Shown one piece after another: positions 22,129 through 33,866 of a stretch of 64,000 nucleotides of DNA. Under the pieces are notes generated by a model. The model saw only the letters and a list, made by a program, of their open reading frames with translations, was not told the DNA's origin and made no database searches. Positions within the stretch are counted from its first letter, which is position 1. Every line of letters starts with the position of its first letter. The DNA comes from Rotaria sp. Silwood1 (lineage: Eukaryota; Rotifera; Eurotatoria; Philodinida; Philodinidae), in NCBI GenBank assembly GCA_905250075.1, contig CAJNOP010000494.1, positions 91,211-155,210 of the forward strand, given 5' to 3'. The translations under genes were made by a program, and so were the position numbers.

Positions 22129-23026
22129 AAAGAAAAACTCAATGTTAACAAACACCTTTTTTTTATTCTGGTGTAAAATCATCAATTTTATTTTTTTCTA
22201 TTATGTAACACAAACAGTTTGAAACAAATTATTATTGATATGATAACAATATGTGAATACTAGAAGACATCTATATTGAAAGACACAAATATTTCTGTCT
22301 TATTTCAAAGTATAATTTAAAAAGGAAAATAAAATATGAAGATTATTATTATTAGATATTTGAAATTGTTCTATTAGAACTAAAGAAGATTTTAACAATA
22401 AAAAAATAAACAACTGATAAATATTTAACAATAATTAACAATATAAAAGTTGATTTTTAATTCAAATCTATTTCGTATTTCTAATTATGATAAACAACAA
22501 TATTGGCTAAGATGTATTTTATAATAAAATATATTCAATAGATATATAATCTGAATCACTGCAAGGCAACATGAAAATAATAAAATCGGTAAGAGAGAGT
22601 GTAATATAAATTTCTATTGAATATATTTTATTATAAAATACATCTTAGCCAATATTGTTGTTTATAATCATTAGAAATCTGAAATAGATTTGAATTAAAA
22701 ATCAACTTTTATATTGTTAATTATTGTCAAATATTTATCAGTTGTTTATTTTTTTATTGTTAAACTTTTCTTTAGTTCTAATAGAACAATTTCAAATATC
22801 TAATAATAATAATAATCTTCATATTTTATTTTCCTTTTTAAATTATACTTTGAAATAAGACAGAAATATTTGTGTCTTTCAATATAGATGTCTTCTAGTA
22901 TTCACATATTGTTATCATATTAATAATAATTTGTTTTAAACTATTTGTGTTACATAATAGAAAAAAAATAAAATTTATGATTTTATTCAGAATTTAAAAT
23001 TAATTGTTAACATTGATTTTTCTTGT
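22129..23026. repeat. Large foldback repeat, about 413-bp arms
   Basis: Left arm 22129-22541 and right arm 22614-23026 are complementary along nearly their whole length with only scattered mismatches; the loop is 72 bp. For example TATTGGCTAAGATGTATTTT on the left is matched by its complement on the right close to the loop. The high arm identity means the structure is recent or kept alike by conversion. No coding capacity is seen. It is a foldback-type mobile element or a palindromic duplication. Confidence 0.9.
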
Positions 23027-23268
23027 TTTTTGAAAAATATCTTTGATGATCAAAGTAATATTATTGATTGTTCTATCATTTGAGTTTCATTTCACCTTGA
23101 AAAAAATTAAAATTAAAGTTAAAACTGATGAATTTTATTTATTTGAAAATGAGAAATGTTAATATACAAGTAAAATACAGTCAAAGAATAGAAAAATAAA
23201 TCTATGAATTAGTTTAAATGAAAAAGTTTTGTTATTTATTGAGATAAATATTGTCTTTAAAGAGGTGT

Positions 23269-24204
23269 TTATAATCGATTTTGTGTTATTGTTGTTGTAT
23301 GAACAAGACGGTTTTTCTTTGGCCATATTTCTGGTAAACAAGCAATTGAGACAAATGGTATTAAAAGTTGAACAAGATATGGTGTATAATATAAATAATA
23401 ATAAGTTATACCATCAATAAATGTTGGAATAAAATAAATACGTATAAGTGATACTAATGCCAATGGTGTCCAAAATAGTAAATAAAGTATTGAAATAAAC
23501 ATTAATTGTAATGTTAATTTTCTTGTTGATCTCCAATTTAATGTTCGTTTCATTTTTTTTGCTTGAATTAAAACTCGAAATAATAAAGCAATACTTGCAA
23601 TTGGTATTAATAATGATGGTAATAATATATGTGTAATCCAATCATAAGTTGATAACCAAGTAACACTATTATAACAAATTGGACCACAAAGAAATGAAGT
23701 ATAATCAAAAAAATTTTCACATTGATATATAATAATACATGAAAAATAAAATATTGGAATATATATAATACAAATAATTAATGGAATATAATTCCATTTT
23801 ATTTTTCCAATATTTGTTTGTGTCCAATTTGAATGAAATATTAATATATGTCGTTGAAAAGAAGTCCATGTCATTAAAAATAAATTTGTTGATTGAAGTG
23901 AAAAATTATACCATATCCAAAATAAACAAAAACTATTTACATTTGGTTTAACATAACCAACACGAAGAAATTGAAGTGTTATTGGTAATTCTGATGTTGT
24001 ATTTAAAAATGAAACAATAATTAATAATATTATTGAATGATTATTTATATGAGAACGAAATACACGATTATTTATAAATTTAAATATAATATAAATTGAT
24101 ATCAAGATTGATGGAACTTCTAATGAACCAAATAAATATAATTTAATATAACGATAAAGTTCAGGTTCAGATGATTGAGATGAACCATTATCTGTTTCAT
24201 TCAT
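23269..24204 (-). CDS. Rhodopsin-like seven-transmembrane receptor (orphan)
   Basis: 311 codons, intronless. Residues 1-20 are an extracellular N-terminus with NET and NGS glycosylation sites. Seven hydrophobic helices follow at roughly 24-45, 56-77, 92-115, 138-160, 188-212, 230-255 and 265-290. A Cys at the top of helix 3 (NSFCLFW) can pair with a Cys of the second outer loop (FLCGPICYN). The DRY box is replaced by SFQRH at the end of helix 3, helix 6 keeps FWTPLALV, and helix 7 keeps a P-x-V-x2-C variant in place of NPxxY. This is the design of peptide-receptor-like class A receptors that are strongly expanded in rotifers. The ligand is unknown. It lies at the plasma membrane. Confidence 0.85.
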   Translation of the reverse strand: MNETDNGSSQSSEPELYRYIKLYLFGSLEVPSILISIYIIFKFINNRVFRSHINNHSIILLIIVSFLNTTSELPITLQFLRVGYVKPNVNSFCLFWIWYNFSLQSTNLFLMTWTSFQRHILIFHSNWTQTNIGKIKWNYIPLIICIIYIPIFYFSCIIIYQCENFFDYTSFLCGPICYNSVTWLSTYDWITHILLPSLLIPIASIALLFRVLIQAKKMKRTLNWRSTRKLTLQLMFISILYLLFWTPLALVSLIRIYFIPTFIDGITYYYLYYTPYLVQLLIPFVSIACLPEIWPKKNRLVHTTTITQNRL

Positions 24205-25409
24205 TTTATTAAATAGTATAGGATTTTTTTTGTTTTTCTTTTCTTCAAATATAATCGATTTTATAATATTCGACTTGTTTTATTTCAACTAACTTTGCTT
24301 ATTTAAAAATTCTCTATGTGAATAATGTCTTTTTTTTTCTTTTTATTATCAAAATAAATAACACCATTAGTTTCTAATTGACATCTAGATTATAACTTGT
24401 TACTATTTTCATAAGCAAAATAAATTTTTTTTTTTTTTTGCTGCATGAAAGATTTTACTATTCAAAGTCTATTTATTCCAGTTGAGCATATTTTCTTCCG
24501 CTATCATTATTATATGGTGTGGAAAAAAAAAATCTTTTTAACAATAATTACACATATTCAACATCTATTCAATATTAAACTACATTTAATATATATTGAA
24601 TAAGAAACAAAAAAAAAAACGAAACCTTTAACTTATTGAATATCTCTAATATTCTATATAAAATATTCGGAGAATACATCGTTTATTATATTATTATATA
24701 GTTGACATAAGTCATATATAAATTAGTTCTTATTTGTTTGAATAAATTGTTTTAACGATAGATAATCCATAAACATTGAAATGAATATGAGTTTTTCCAT
24801 CGACAATGATCTAAATATTAAAAATAATTTAATAATAATTTTCAAAGTAGTATATTGTTCTTCATTGAGAAAAATTTACTATTTGTTGACTATTAATTGA
24901 ATGAGAATTTAAATCGATCAATGATAAATCTAATGTTATCATTAATATTAATAAAAAAGAAGAGACTTTTTCTCACGAAAAATCTAATCTAGATAAAATA
25001 AAATAGATTAAACAATAAAATTAATTCAATAGAAATCTTTTTAATAAAATCATATGATCAAAGTAAAAAATGTTTTAGATATAGAAAACTTGTTTTATTT
25101 TTATTTTTCGTATTAGTTTACAATTGTAATATGTCAGAATTTTATTCTTTGATCAAATAATATGATTAATTTATCCTATAGAAAAAAATAACTTCTGTAT
25201 TCTTTTTAATTGACATACTATTTTTCATATTTATTTACGGTCGAATACATTTAAATGTTACGCATAGTTACATTTTTATTAATGAATTATTTCTATCAGA
25301 CTTATTATTAACGTTCAATTAATATTGAAAAGAATTTTTTTTTTTTTTATTTACACAATACCAATAATCAGTTAATTATCTATTTGTTTGTAAATTTATA
25401 GAAAATCAT
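24205..25409. other. AT-rich spacer upstream of the receptor gene
   Basis: No feature supported other than long T and A runs at 24427-24440 and 25336-25350. Confidence 0.4.
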
Positions 25410-25785
25410 CATTAGCCTAGAAATAATTTGCGACTTTTTTTTTTCTAAAACGTAACATTCTCGGCGTGATATTATAGTTGGATATATAGTAAAATAGAAA
25501 GTGCAATGATAATTGTTATCTTATATTCTGATTAGTTTCTATTTAAAGAAAAAACTTTGATGAAAGCCGAAAATTGCCGTTTCATATTGTGATGAAAGAT
25601 CATTCTTATTTGTAGTATAGACTATCTCAGGTTTAATTAAATGAAATTTAATCCGAATGTCAAAAAGAAAAATCTAATATAAACAACATTGGTTTTTGTT
25701 AATTTTTCTAAATATTCATTCATAATATCACACTGAGAACGTTACGTTTTAGAAAAAAAAGCTTGAAATTATTTCTAGGCTAATG
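25410..25785. mobile_element. MITE-like element with about 65-bp terminal inverted repeats
   Basis: The left end (25410-25474) begins CATTAGCCTAGAAATAATTT and the complement of the right end (25721-25785) begins CATTAGCCTAGAAATAATTT as well. Both continue through CTAAAACGTAAC and a GTGATATTAT segment with a few differences. The 376-bp element has no coding capacity. No clear target-site duplication is visible, so its superfamily is not assigned. Confidence 0.8.
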
Positions 25786-26489
25786 CCAATCTTCTATCGA
25801 TTTGTAATGATTTCAATAAATAAAGAAAGATTCCAAAGATCAAGTATTTCATTGATATTAGATTTTTTAATAATAAATAATAATTTGAAAAAGAAAGTGA
25901 TAAAATGAATTTTTTTTTGTAAAAAATAAAAGTTAAATTGATTAGAAAAAAAAAGTTTAAAAATTATTTTTGTTAAGAATATTATTTTGAGAAAATCTTA
26001 AAAAAGAATAATTGAAAATTATTTTAACAAATAGAAATCTCTAAGTCGATTGTTCTTCGAATAATAAATAGTATTTATTATATATATGTTGCTTGTTTCA
26101 AACTAATCAATTACAAAAACAAAAAAGCACGAATATAATAATAAATAAATTTCAATTTATCATTGAATAAAAGAATTAATCGATATGTCAATAAGATTTT
26201 GATGAGTCTTATTAACTCTCGTATAGATAAACCTTCATAAATCAGGCTAACAAGACCTCTCTTTAACCATTGAATTTATATTAATGAAATTCTTCTTGAC
26301 AAATAATTAGAAAAATAAAATATTTCTGTTTTTAAAAAGTATATCGATTCTTTGTTCTTTAATGTATATTCAGATTGAATCTGACAAATATGATCAATTT
26401 ATTTGACAAATTATTGATTCACCAACTCAATTTTGATTACATTGGGACATTGATCTTGTTATTCAATAATACTCAGTTGATCAATTTAT
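25786..26489. other. AT-rich spacer
   Basis: No gene or repeat supported. Confidence 0.4.
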
Positions 26490-26733
26490 TTAATCCTTTA
26501 GCTACGGGAGTATCATATATGATACCTGATTGTTGGCAGTAATATAGGTCCAGCTAACTATAGAAAGTCTATTCTTTCGCTTTTTATTTTTGTTGTTGTG
26601 GATTTCTTATTCTATATTTGTCCTTTCCCCTCGTTGTGATACACATATAGAGAGACTAAATATAGGTTTTAACATCAGAAGCATTTTTCGTAAAATTATA
26701 TCTCGAAAATTAAACCCATAGCCAAAGGGTTAA
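26490..26733. mobile_element. piggyBac-like MITE flanked by TTAA
   Basis: TTAA at 26490-26493 and at 26730-26733 frame a 236-bp segment whose ends are imperfect inverted repeats: left TCCTTTAGCTACGGG, complement of right CCCTTTGGCTATGGG. TTAA duplication with a CCCTTT start is typical of piggyBac elements. It has no coding capacity, so it would be moved by an enzyme from elsewhere. Confidence 0.75.
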
Positions 26734-27117
26734 TAGACAAGTCAAACAATAGATGAAATAACATAAGAAAAAAGCAAAAGTATTGGTTGTTTATCTGACA
26801 ATAATATGATAATCGTATCCATATAAGATGGTCAACAATGATCTCTGACATAAACAAGAAAAAAACAAGATGATAGGAACTAGTTGATCTTTTATATTCT
26901 ATTGGTAAGTAGGAGATATGAATGAGTCATAGATATGTTGCGGGCAAAGAATATTCATACATACATACATACATATATATATATTTCCTTCATTTTCTCT
27001 GCTTCTATAGGATAAAGTACAGTATGTGTGTTTGCATAAGAATAAACAAAAAGATGATGGATATTCTTAGACGAAAATAGCATAGTTCTTATTTGTTTTA
27101 TATGTATATATAATATA
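26734..27117. other. Upstream region of the zinc transporter with CATA microsatellite
   Basis: A CATA repeat grading into TA repeats lies at about 26957-26985, roughly 135 bp before the start codon. No other site is recognised. Confidence 0.55.
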
Positions 27118-28161
27118 ATGGGAACAGAATTGATCAATGATTCAGTTCAACAATGGATCAGTGCATTAACTGGTGCTGCAATTGTTGGTCTTATTGGTGT
27201 TTTACCTCTTTTTATTGTTCCTAATGAACAAAACAAAAGTAAATATAATATTGAATTTAATAATAAATAAATCTAAAAAATTAATTATTAAATAGAAGAT
27301 AAACCTTATTTGGAAATCTTATTAAGTGTAGCTGTTGGAAGTCAATTAGCTGATGTTTTTTTGCATTTATTACCAGAAGCATTTTCTCATCCACATGCAT
27401 CATCAACATATATTGGTCTTTGGACACTTATTGGTCTTTTTATTTTTTTTATTATTGAACAAATTTTTTCTCAAGATAATTATCAAGATTTTTATTCTCA
27501 ATCTCAACAATTAACACAAAAAAAAATCAAAGTATCTTTGAATTTTATATCAAAAATAAAAAATAATAAAATCTTCTTTTTTTTTTTTTTTTGTTTTTTC
27601 TAGACAACTGGTTATTTAAATTTATTAGCAAATTTTATAGATAATGTAACACATGGTGCAGCTATTGGTGGAAGTTTTGCTGTTAGTCCTTTAATAGGTT
27701 TGACAACACTTGCTGGAATAATAATTCATGAAATTCCTCATGAAATTGGAGATTTTGCTATTCTTTTACAATCTGGTTTTGATCGTCGGCAAGCAACTAA
27801 AGCTCAATTTATCACTGGTCTAGGAGGACTTATTGGAGCTTCTATTGCTCTTTTTTATTCACATTTACTTCATAGTATTTTGTTTTGTTTTTTTTATTAA
27901 AAATTTTCTATTAAAATTTGATTATTTTTGTTTAGATACTTTATGGGTATTACCTTTTACTAGTGGCGCTTTTCTTTATGTAGCTTTGGTTAAAACAGTA
28001 CCTGATTTGTTAAAAGAAAATGATTTAATGTATGATAGTAATGGTTAAATTATTTTTTTTCTATAATAATTATTCTTTTTTTTAGGCATTCTTTTAGACA
28101 ATTAATCGGCCTATGTGGAGGTCTTTTTATTATTTATCTTATTGTTCTTTGTGTTGGATAA
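27118..28161 (+). CDS. SLC39A13: ZIP13-type zinc transporter
   Basis: Five exons: 27118-27238, 27296-27531, 27604-27874, 27936-28029 and 28086-28161. All junctions are GT-AG and agree in phase; the product is 265 residues. Eight membrane helices can be placed, at about 12-35, 42-66, 75-95, 122-148, 152-176, 185-203, 212-236 and 244-264. Helix 4 carries NFIDNVTHGAAIGGSF and helix 5 HEIPHEIGDFAILLQSGFDR, the metal-binding motifs of the LIV-1 branch. The wording NLLANFIDNVTHG and the FDR that follows helix 5 match SLC39A13 best. Family members move zinc or iron across Golgi, vesicle or ER membranes into the cytosol. Human ZIP13 is about 370 residues; this one lacks the long N-terminal part and has a short loop between helices 3 and 4 without a His-rich run. 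Introns are 56-72 bp. Confidence 0.92.
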
Positions 28162-30850
28162 ATTTTTATTTTTAATTCTTTCGTCTTTTTATATCTTTTT
28201 TTAATAGAATAAATGAATAAATCTATAGTCTTAGAATTCATATTTATATCATGAAAAATGTCTTATTTTGTCTTTCATTGTTTTATCATCATTCATTTGT
28301 TCCTTTCATCAATTATTTGTTTAACAAACCAAATTTTTCAACTTAAAAATAATAGAAAGAGAAGAGAGATAAGATTATAATGACATATTTGTTTATCTTT
28401 ACGCAATAAAGAAAAAAAAGGATAAAAGTTAAAAAGTATTAATTATTCTTATTTATTTTTTAGCAAAAAAACACATTAGTTTTTCTTCATTGGATTATAT
28501 ATTATTTGTATATCAACAATAATTTATCTATTCTTATGTAAATATAATAAAAATCTTTAAAGAAAATTTTCTATTAAATATTCGTTGTAGAAATAGTTAA
28601 CATTAAAATTAAAAGACGAAATTTAATTTTTCAAATATAACTTCTCTTCTGAAAGATTTTCTAGAGATGAAATTTATTAAAATCGTATTGATTTCTGAAA
28701 AACCAAACTATCTTCGAAAAGAGAAAACAAATGAAATAAGATAGAGATTGAACAATATGTAGATGAAAGGATGATTCTATCATATGAGTACATAACATTA
28801 GATTAACAACAAAACTGATAGAAACTATTTTAATATGAATATATGTTTCTGTAAAAATAAATCGAATATTACTTTCGACGTCGACAATAAAGAAACATAA
28901 TGTTTTAAATAATATTGGTTTTGTTAAAGATCAATTAACCAGATTGAAAATTTCTAGTTGTTTATATTATTAATTATTCAATTTATTAAGCTCTTTTATA
29001 AAAAAAAGTTTCATAAAGAGAGAAATTTTTCTTTGTCTCTTTATAGAATATATTCAAGAGAATTATCATCGTACGTTATAATAGAGTTTCATTGTTTAAA
29101 TTATCAAGTTAAATATATATTTCTAATTTGTTAATAGATCTTTAATTGAATAGATTAAATAAAACATTTTCTATCATGCTTGTTAATTATGTTTAACAAA
29201 TAAAAATAAAGATTTTATTTCGTTTTATTTTCTTACTGTTATTCAAAAATAAAATAAATTTTCCTTTTTAAAAATTTGACATTAAATTATTTTAAATGAT
29301 TTTAATTCTATTCAATTTCGACTAGTTTTTATTAATAAAATTTTCTCAATGACTTAAGTCAAATTTTTATTATAAATAATCTTCAAAAGATTCAAAGAAG
29401 TATTGTTGTTATTCATAGTTACGCTTTTCTATTTATTTCAACAATAAAAAGGTAAAATATTTTTAAGAGGAGATAATCGACTTTTGTATTTGTATAGATA
29501 ATAATTCATGCACATATCAAAGAGAGATAGTCACTAATCATAAAATTTGACCAAAGATAATAAGACTCGGCAAATTCGAATCTGAAATCAGTTTTTTCAA
29601 AATTCGCTAGTTGATTTTTCAGTAAGGAAATGTTTTTTAGAGTGAAAAATCAACAAATTATATGTGTTGGTATTTGTCACACGTGCAACTTAGTTTTCTT
29701 GACTTCAAGAAGGATCACGCGAAACAAAGCAAGTTTACGTGCTGGGCTTTATTGCTTCAGGGTATCAGTTGCGTCTGTACAATCCTATTTGATAGGCATC
29801 GACGAAAGACATTCTTTCTATTGATAGTGTCTGAAAAACCTTTCTATATTCAATTTTCCTTGAAGAAATTTGTGTTATAAATTGATGAATTTCTTAAATA
29901 AGGTACAAATATATCGTTTTCATTGTGAATAAAATTGTATCATCCTTTGTAGAAGTAGATTCGAGACGGTAGACGGCTAGTCGTAAGTAGCTCTGTGAAG
30001 GAGTATTAACGAACAACTTGTCACTGACCTGAAACGTTGATGGAAAGAAAACTTCACATTACTGCAACACATTGTTTAAATAATATCCTTAAACGGTAGA
30101 AAAGCGAAAAATTATTTTCGCTGATCAAGTCTTGGAACCAATTTTTTTGTAAAAGTATAACATGTTCAACGTGCATTTGACAAAAAGCATATTTCTATTA
30201 AACTTTTGACTGTGCACATAAACGAGCACATTTTTCATTGATTAAGAACCATAGTGAAACTCTGAAAATATCGAATTTAGAATAGCTAAATGTAAACAGG
30301 CAATATCAAATCGCTTATAAGCTCATTATGAAGACAAAAACTATACAAAACAAGAGTTCATCGTTTAAATTTTTCTCCTTTTCTTAAAATAAAATTATTG
30401 AACTTCTTGTCGGTGATTAAGGTTAGCGCCAGAACTACAATAGTATATCAAACAACTACTCATTATTTGCAATAAAAATTGAAAAATACATAAGAACATA
30501 GCACTGTTATGAAGAATTAAATCCCGATCTTTTATGAACAAAATGATAGCTTCAATAATTCTCATTTACTAGTGATATATTTTTTGAGACTTCAATGAAA
30601 TGTGATACTTTAGTTAGCCATTCACAATCTGCTATTTAGTCTTCTCTTGAACGACGGTTGCTAGCTTCAACGTTAGTTTTAAAAAAATACATAAGACATG
30701 CATGTTTTCTGAAGAAAAATGAGTTAAAGAAAACATTTTCAAAGTAGTCAATCAATGAACTCTACTAGTCTGCAAACGTATATAGATTTACTCCAACAAG
30801 CTTCTTTTGACTCTATGGTCAGTGATGAATATTAGAAAATGCCTAGCAGT
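28162..30850. other. Long AT-rich spacer
   Basis: Nothing coding is supported. At about 29620-30060 the base composition becomes less AT-rich and overlapping frames of 64-72 codons occur, but they have no recognisable domain or splice context; a decayed mobile element is possible. Confidence 0.4.
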
Positions 30851-30953
30851 GTCATATATTCTAGAATTTGAAGATGCAATCAATTCTTTCATGATAGATG
30901 TGACATCATCGGCGATACATACGAGTGCATCTTCAAATTTCAGAATATATGAC
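30851..30953. repeat. Inverted repeat with 28-bp arms
   Basis: Arms 30851-30878 and 30926-30953 match at 26 of 28 positions with a 47-bp loop. Frames run through it on both strands, but they owe their similarity to the palindrome and no product is recognised. Confidence 0.75.
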
Positions 30954-31326
30954 ATCACTCCAAAAATCCAATTCGATTCCATTTTGAACGACATTGTTAG
31001 ACTTGAGATAAATGATAAGATCTCGGAATCAAGAACATTATAGATAAAAGCGAAAGTTTTAGAGAAAGAATCGTCGGACTCCTTCTTGACGAGATTGAAG
31101 TGTGGATGTATTTCAATATTGACGATCAAGTAGAAACTATTTGCTAAAGCTCATTTTAGAGAATATCAACAGAAAATAGAAACGTCGGGTCTTTTTTTTT
31201 ATAAAATAACAATCATTGACAATATTATTGACAAACTTTTGCTTGTACAAATCACCTGGCATATTTCCCTTTGAAAATTCAGCATGACACATTGACATTA
31301 GTTTACATTTTTCTCATCAACCAAAA

Positions 31327-31447
31327 GGGTGTGGGTGTGGGTGTGGGTGGGTGTGTATGGAGTGAGGATGTCGTTGAAGAGTACAGCCATACCCATACCC
31401 ACACCCACACTAACATCCCATACCCACACTAACATCCCATACCCACA
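31327..31447. repeat. Telomere-like TGTGGG satellite, G-rich then C-rich
   Basis: 31327-31357 holds three perfect GTGTGG steps on the plus strand. 31387-31447 holds the complementary CCCACA / CCCATA type, with a 20-bp direct repeat ACTAACATCCCATACCCACA in two copies. The spacer is about 29 bp. The C-rich arm ends only a few bases before the broken LDLa/EGF gene begins. Confidence 0.8.
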
Positions 31448-31453
31448 TTCTGC

Positions 31454-33060
31454 TTGACATCCATCTATACTGCTATAGATTCAAAAGCATGCTTTTACAG
31501 AAGTCGTAATAGTACATGTTCTAATCCATTAGATGTGATTTGCCTTGATGGTTCGTGTCGAGAAAATGCCAGGTGTGATGGGAATTTTGACTGTGATCAA
31601 GGAGGAGATGAGTATCAGTGTTCATCACGCGAGGGTATATTAGTTGAATGGTTATATCATACGTCTAAAAAAGCACGTATAACTGCATTACGGACAGTAA
31701 CTGAATACATTTTTCCATCATCGCTTGATCAACCCGATTCGATCGGAACGTTCAAGTTACTTCTGAATTTGTCCTACAAACATGCATACAAATGTAATCG
31801 AGGTTTAGCTGTGGGTTTCGTTAGTAATCAGAATGTTGTTTGTTTCTGTCCTCCGGCTTATTACGGCGAAAATTATGAATACTTCAGTGATCGATTAACC
31901 ATTGTCACTCATCTTGATCTAAAGGCATACAAAAACGACTCTAAAACATACCCCTTCTTCAAAGTACTGTCGTCGCTTCACTTTCAAAACGAAATTATTG
32001 ACCATCATGAATTTATTGTTCAAACAGATCTTGAGCTTGTAAACTTTAAAAAACATCGTTTCTATTTGCTCTATTCTCGTTCGCCAGACATGTTGGTCTA
32101 TAAACAGGCAAGATACAAAAATAGATCATCAATCGTCAGCGAACAGTCTTTCTCAGTGAAATATCAAATATTCGGACAAGATCAAAACTTGACAGTACTT
32201 TTGGGTGCATGGGACTATCCAATATATTTTGACTTTTACCATCGTTTCGTTTAGCTATCGTCCTGTAGTTTCCTTCTTGGTATGAGAATCATTCTTTGGA
32301 ATCATGTGATCAACATCACTGCACACTGAATTCAGAGTGTCGTCGATATTTCAATGATCGAAACCGTTACTATTGTCAGTGCAAGAGTGGTTTCTACGGT
32401 CCGAGATGTGAAAAATTTGATTCAACATGTTCGTCCTATTGTTCGTCCGATTCGATCTGTATACCAGTATCATCAACTGGACATCAACCATCGACTGATT
32501 CTCGCATCTGTGTTTGTAACCATGACCGTTTCGGGCCTCGCTGTAATCTGAGACATGAACATTGTGTCTCTAATCCACGTTTGAACGATGGAACTTGCAG
32601 GTTAACTTACGATCTCATGTTACAAAGTACATACGTATGTTCGTGTGTCGACAACTTTTATGGAGAGCATTGCCAGTATGAACGTAAACTATTCATAATT
32701 GATATTAATATGACCGAAGTCTCATTTTTATCAGTGATACAATTCTTTGGCATTTTCAAGATGTCAATGCGCTAATTCATACAGAAACAAAGAGCGATGA
32801 AAATTCTACCTCACATGATAACGTATCCGATTGACAGACGTATGCCTGCTTTGGGTATTTTGACTATCTATGATAATCGAGTATTACCACGATATTTTCT
32901 TCTGTACGCACATTTTCGAGCCCAGTGCATTCGTAGTAGTGCCATACTTGAAAGTTGAATTCAAGCTTTCAAACATTTAAAACATCATGATTACTATCAC
33001 GCTCAGGTCCTCACTTTCACCTCGCATCCTCACGTATTCCTATTTGTGTTATAGTGATCC
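31454..33060 (+). pseudogene. Broken LDLa/EGF-domain surface protein gene
   Basis: The first frame (31454-32254) encodes an LDL-receptor class A repeat (ENARCDGNFDCDQGGDEYQC) and then an EGF-like end (VVCFCPPAYYGENYEYF) in which the expected Cys after YYG is replaced. It stops at TAG. A second frame from about 32296 to 32775 holds at least three EGF-like units (CHxC-type CTLNSECRRYF, YYCQCKSGFYGPRC, CVCNHDRFGPRC, CSCVDNFYGEHC). Beyond its stop, recognisable family-like text (KILPHMITYPIDRRMPALG) continues in pieces with further stops to about 33060. No signal peptide or membrane part remains. Such LDLa-EGF proteins, often with a seven-helix end, are a large family in bdelloids (recollection). 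The fragment is bracketed by telomere-like arrays on both sides and is judged non-functional. Confidence 0.75.
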
Positions 33061-33182
33061 GATTTAGGCTGAATGCAAGAGAGACTAGAGGATGATTTTT
33101 GCAATCTACTGAATAGTTAATGCTTTCCAAAATACTAGAACGACCTCTCCTTGAAATGAAGAGGCACAATTATATTTTACTT

Positions 33183-33315
33183 GGTGTGGGTGTGTGTGGG
33201 GGGTATGGATATGGGGTGTGGATGTGGGTGTGGGGTGTGGGTGTGTGTGTGGATGTGGGTGTGGGTGTGGATGTAGATATCATTAGAGAACTAATCCACA
33301 CCCACACCCACACCC
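33183..33315. repeat. Telomere-like TGTGGG satellite, G-rich then C-rich
   Basis: 33183-33274 is a degenerate run of TGTGGG and TGTGGATG steps. 33295-33315 is the complementary CCCACA run. The spacer is about 20 bp. This is the third locus of the same polarity. Confidence 0.8.
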
Positions 33316-33866
33316 TTTTTTTCGACGATATTTATCTTTTATTAATTTGTTTTGTTTAATCTTTATTTGAAGTGAATATGAATACAACCGAAATTGTTCA
33401 TACAAAAGATAATGATTCGAAATTGAATTAGTACAAGACAATTTTTTTCCTCAACGTTTCTTTTTTTGTCAGCACACTAAGTCAAAAAAAAAAGTGAGCT
33501 TATGATCATCTCTTATAGATATTAATTAACAATAATAAAGAGTATAAGTTATTTACTTTGATCGTCGATAATATGTGAAATATTAACTGAAAAATTATTT
33601 TGCGAATGCATAAAAAAAACAAATAGTTTATAGTTTATATATTATGACAAATATTTTAATCATAAAAAAGTGCTTATCTATATAATATTATTTTTTGTAT
33701 TAATTTAGGTTAACTATTTAATCTAATTAAAAACAATCAAAATAAATGACAATATTTATTGTATTTAATTAAAAAATCTTTAAATTAAGATCAAATAGAA
33801 CTTGTTTATTAATTAAGGCGCCTAATGTTGAGTTTTTCTTTGATAAAATACTTGAATATATAAATA
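33316..33866. other. AT-rich spacer
   Basis: Probable promoter side of the coiled-coil gene that starts at 33867; no defined site. Confidence 0.4.

Noticed and set aside
29630..29880. Two overlapping plus-strand frames of 64-72 codons
   Set aside because: Different frames of the same stretch, no recognisable motif and no splice context.
30788..31129. 113-codon minus-strand frame
   Set aside because: Part of it is the palindrome at 30851-30953 and no domain is recognised; a remnant is possible but not supportable.
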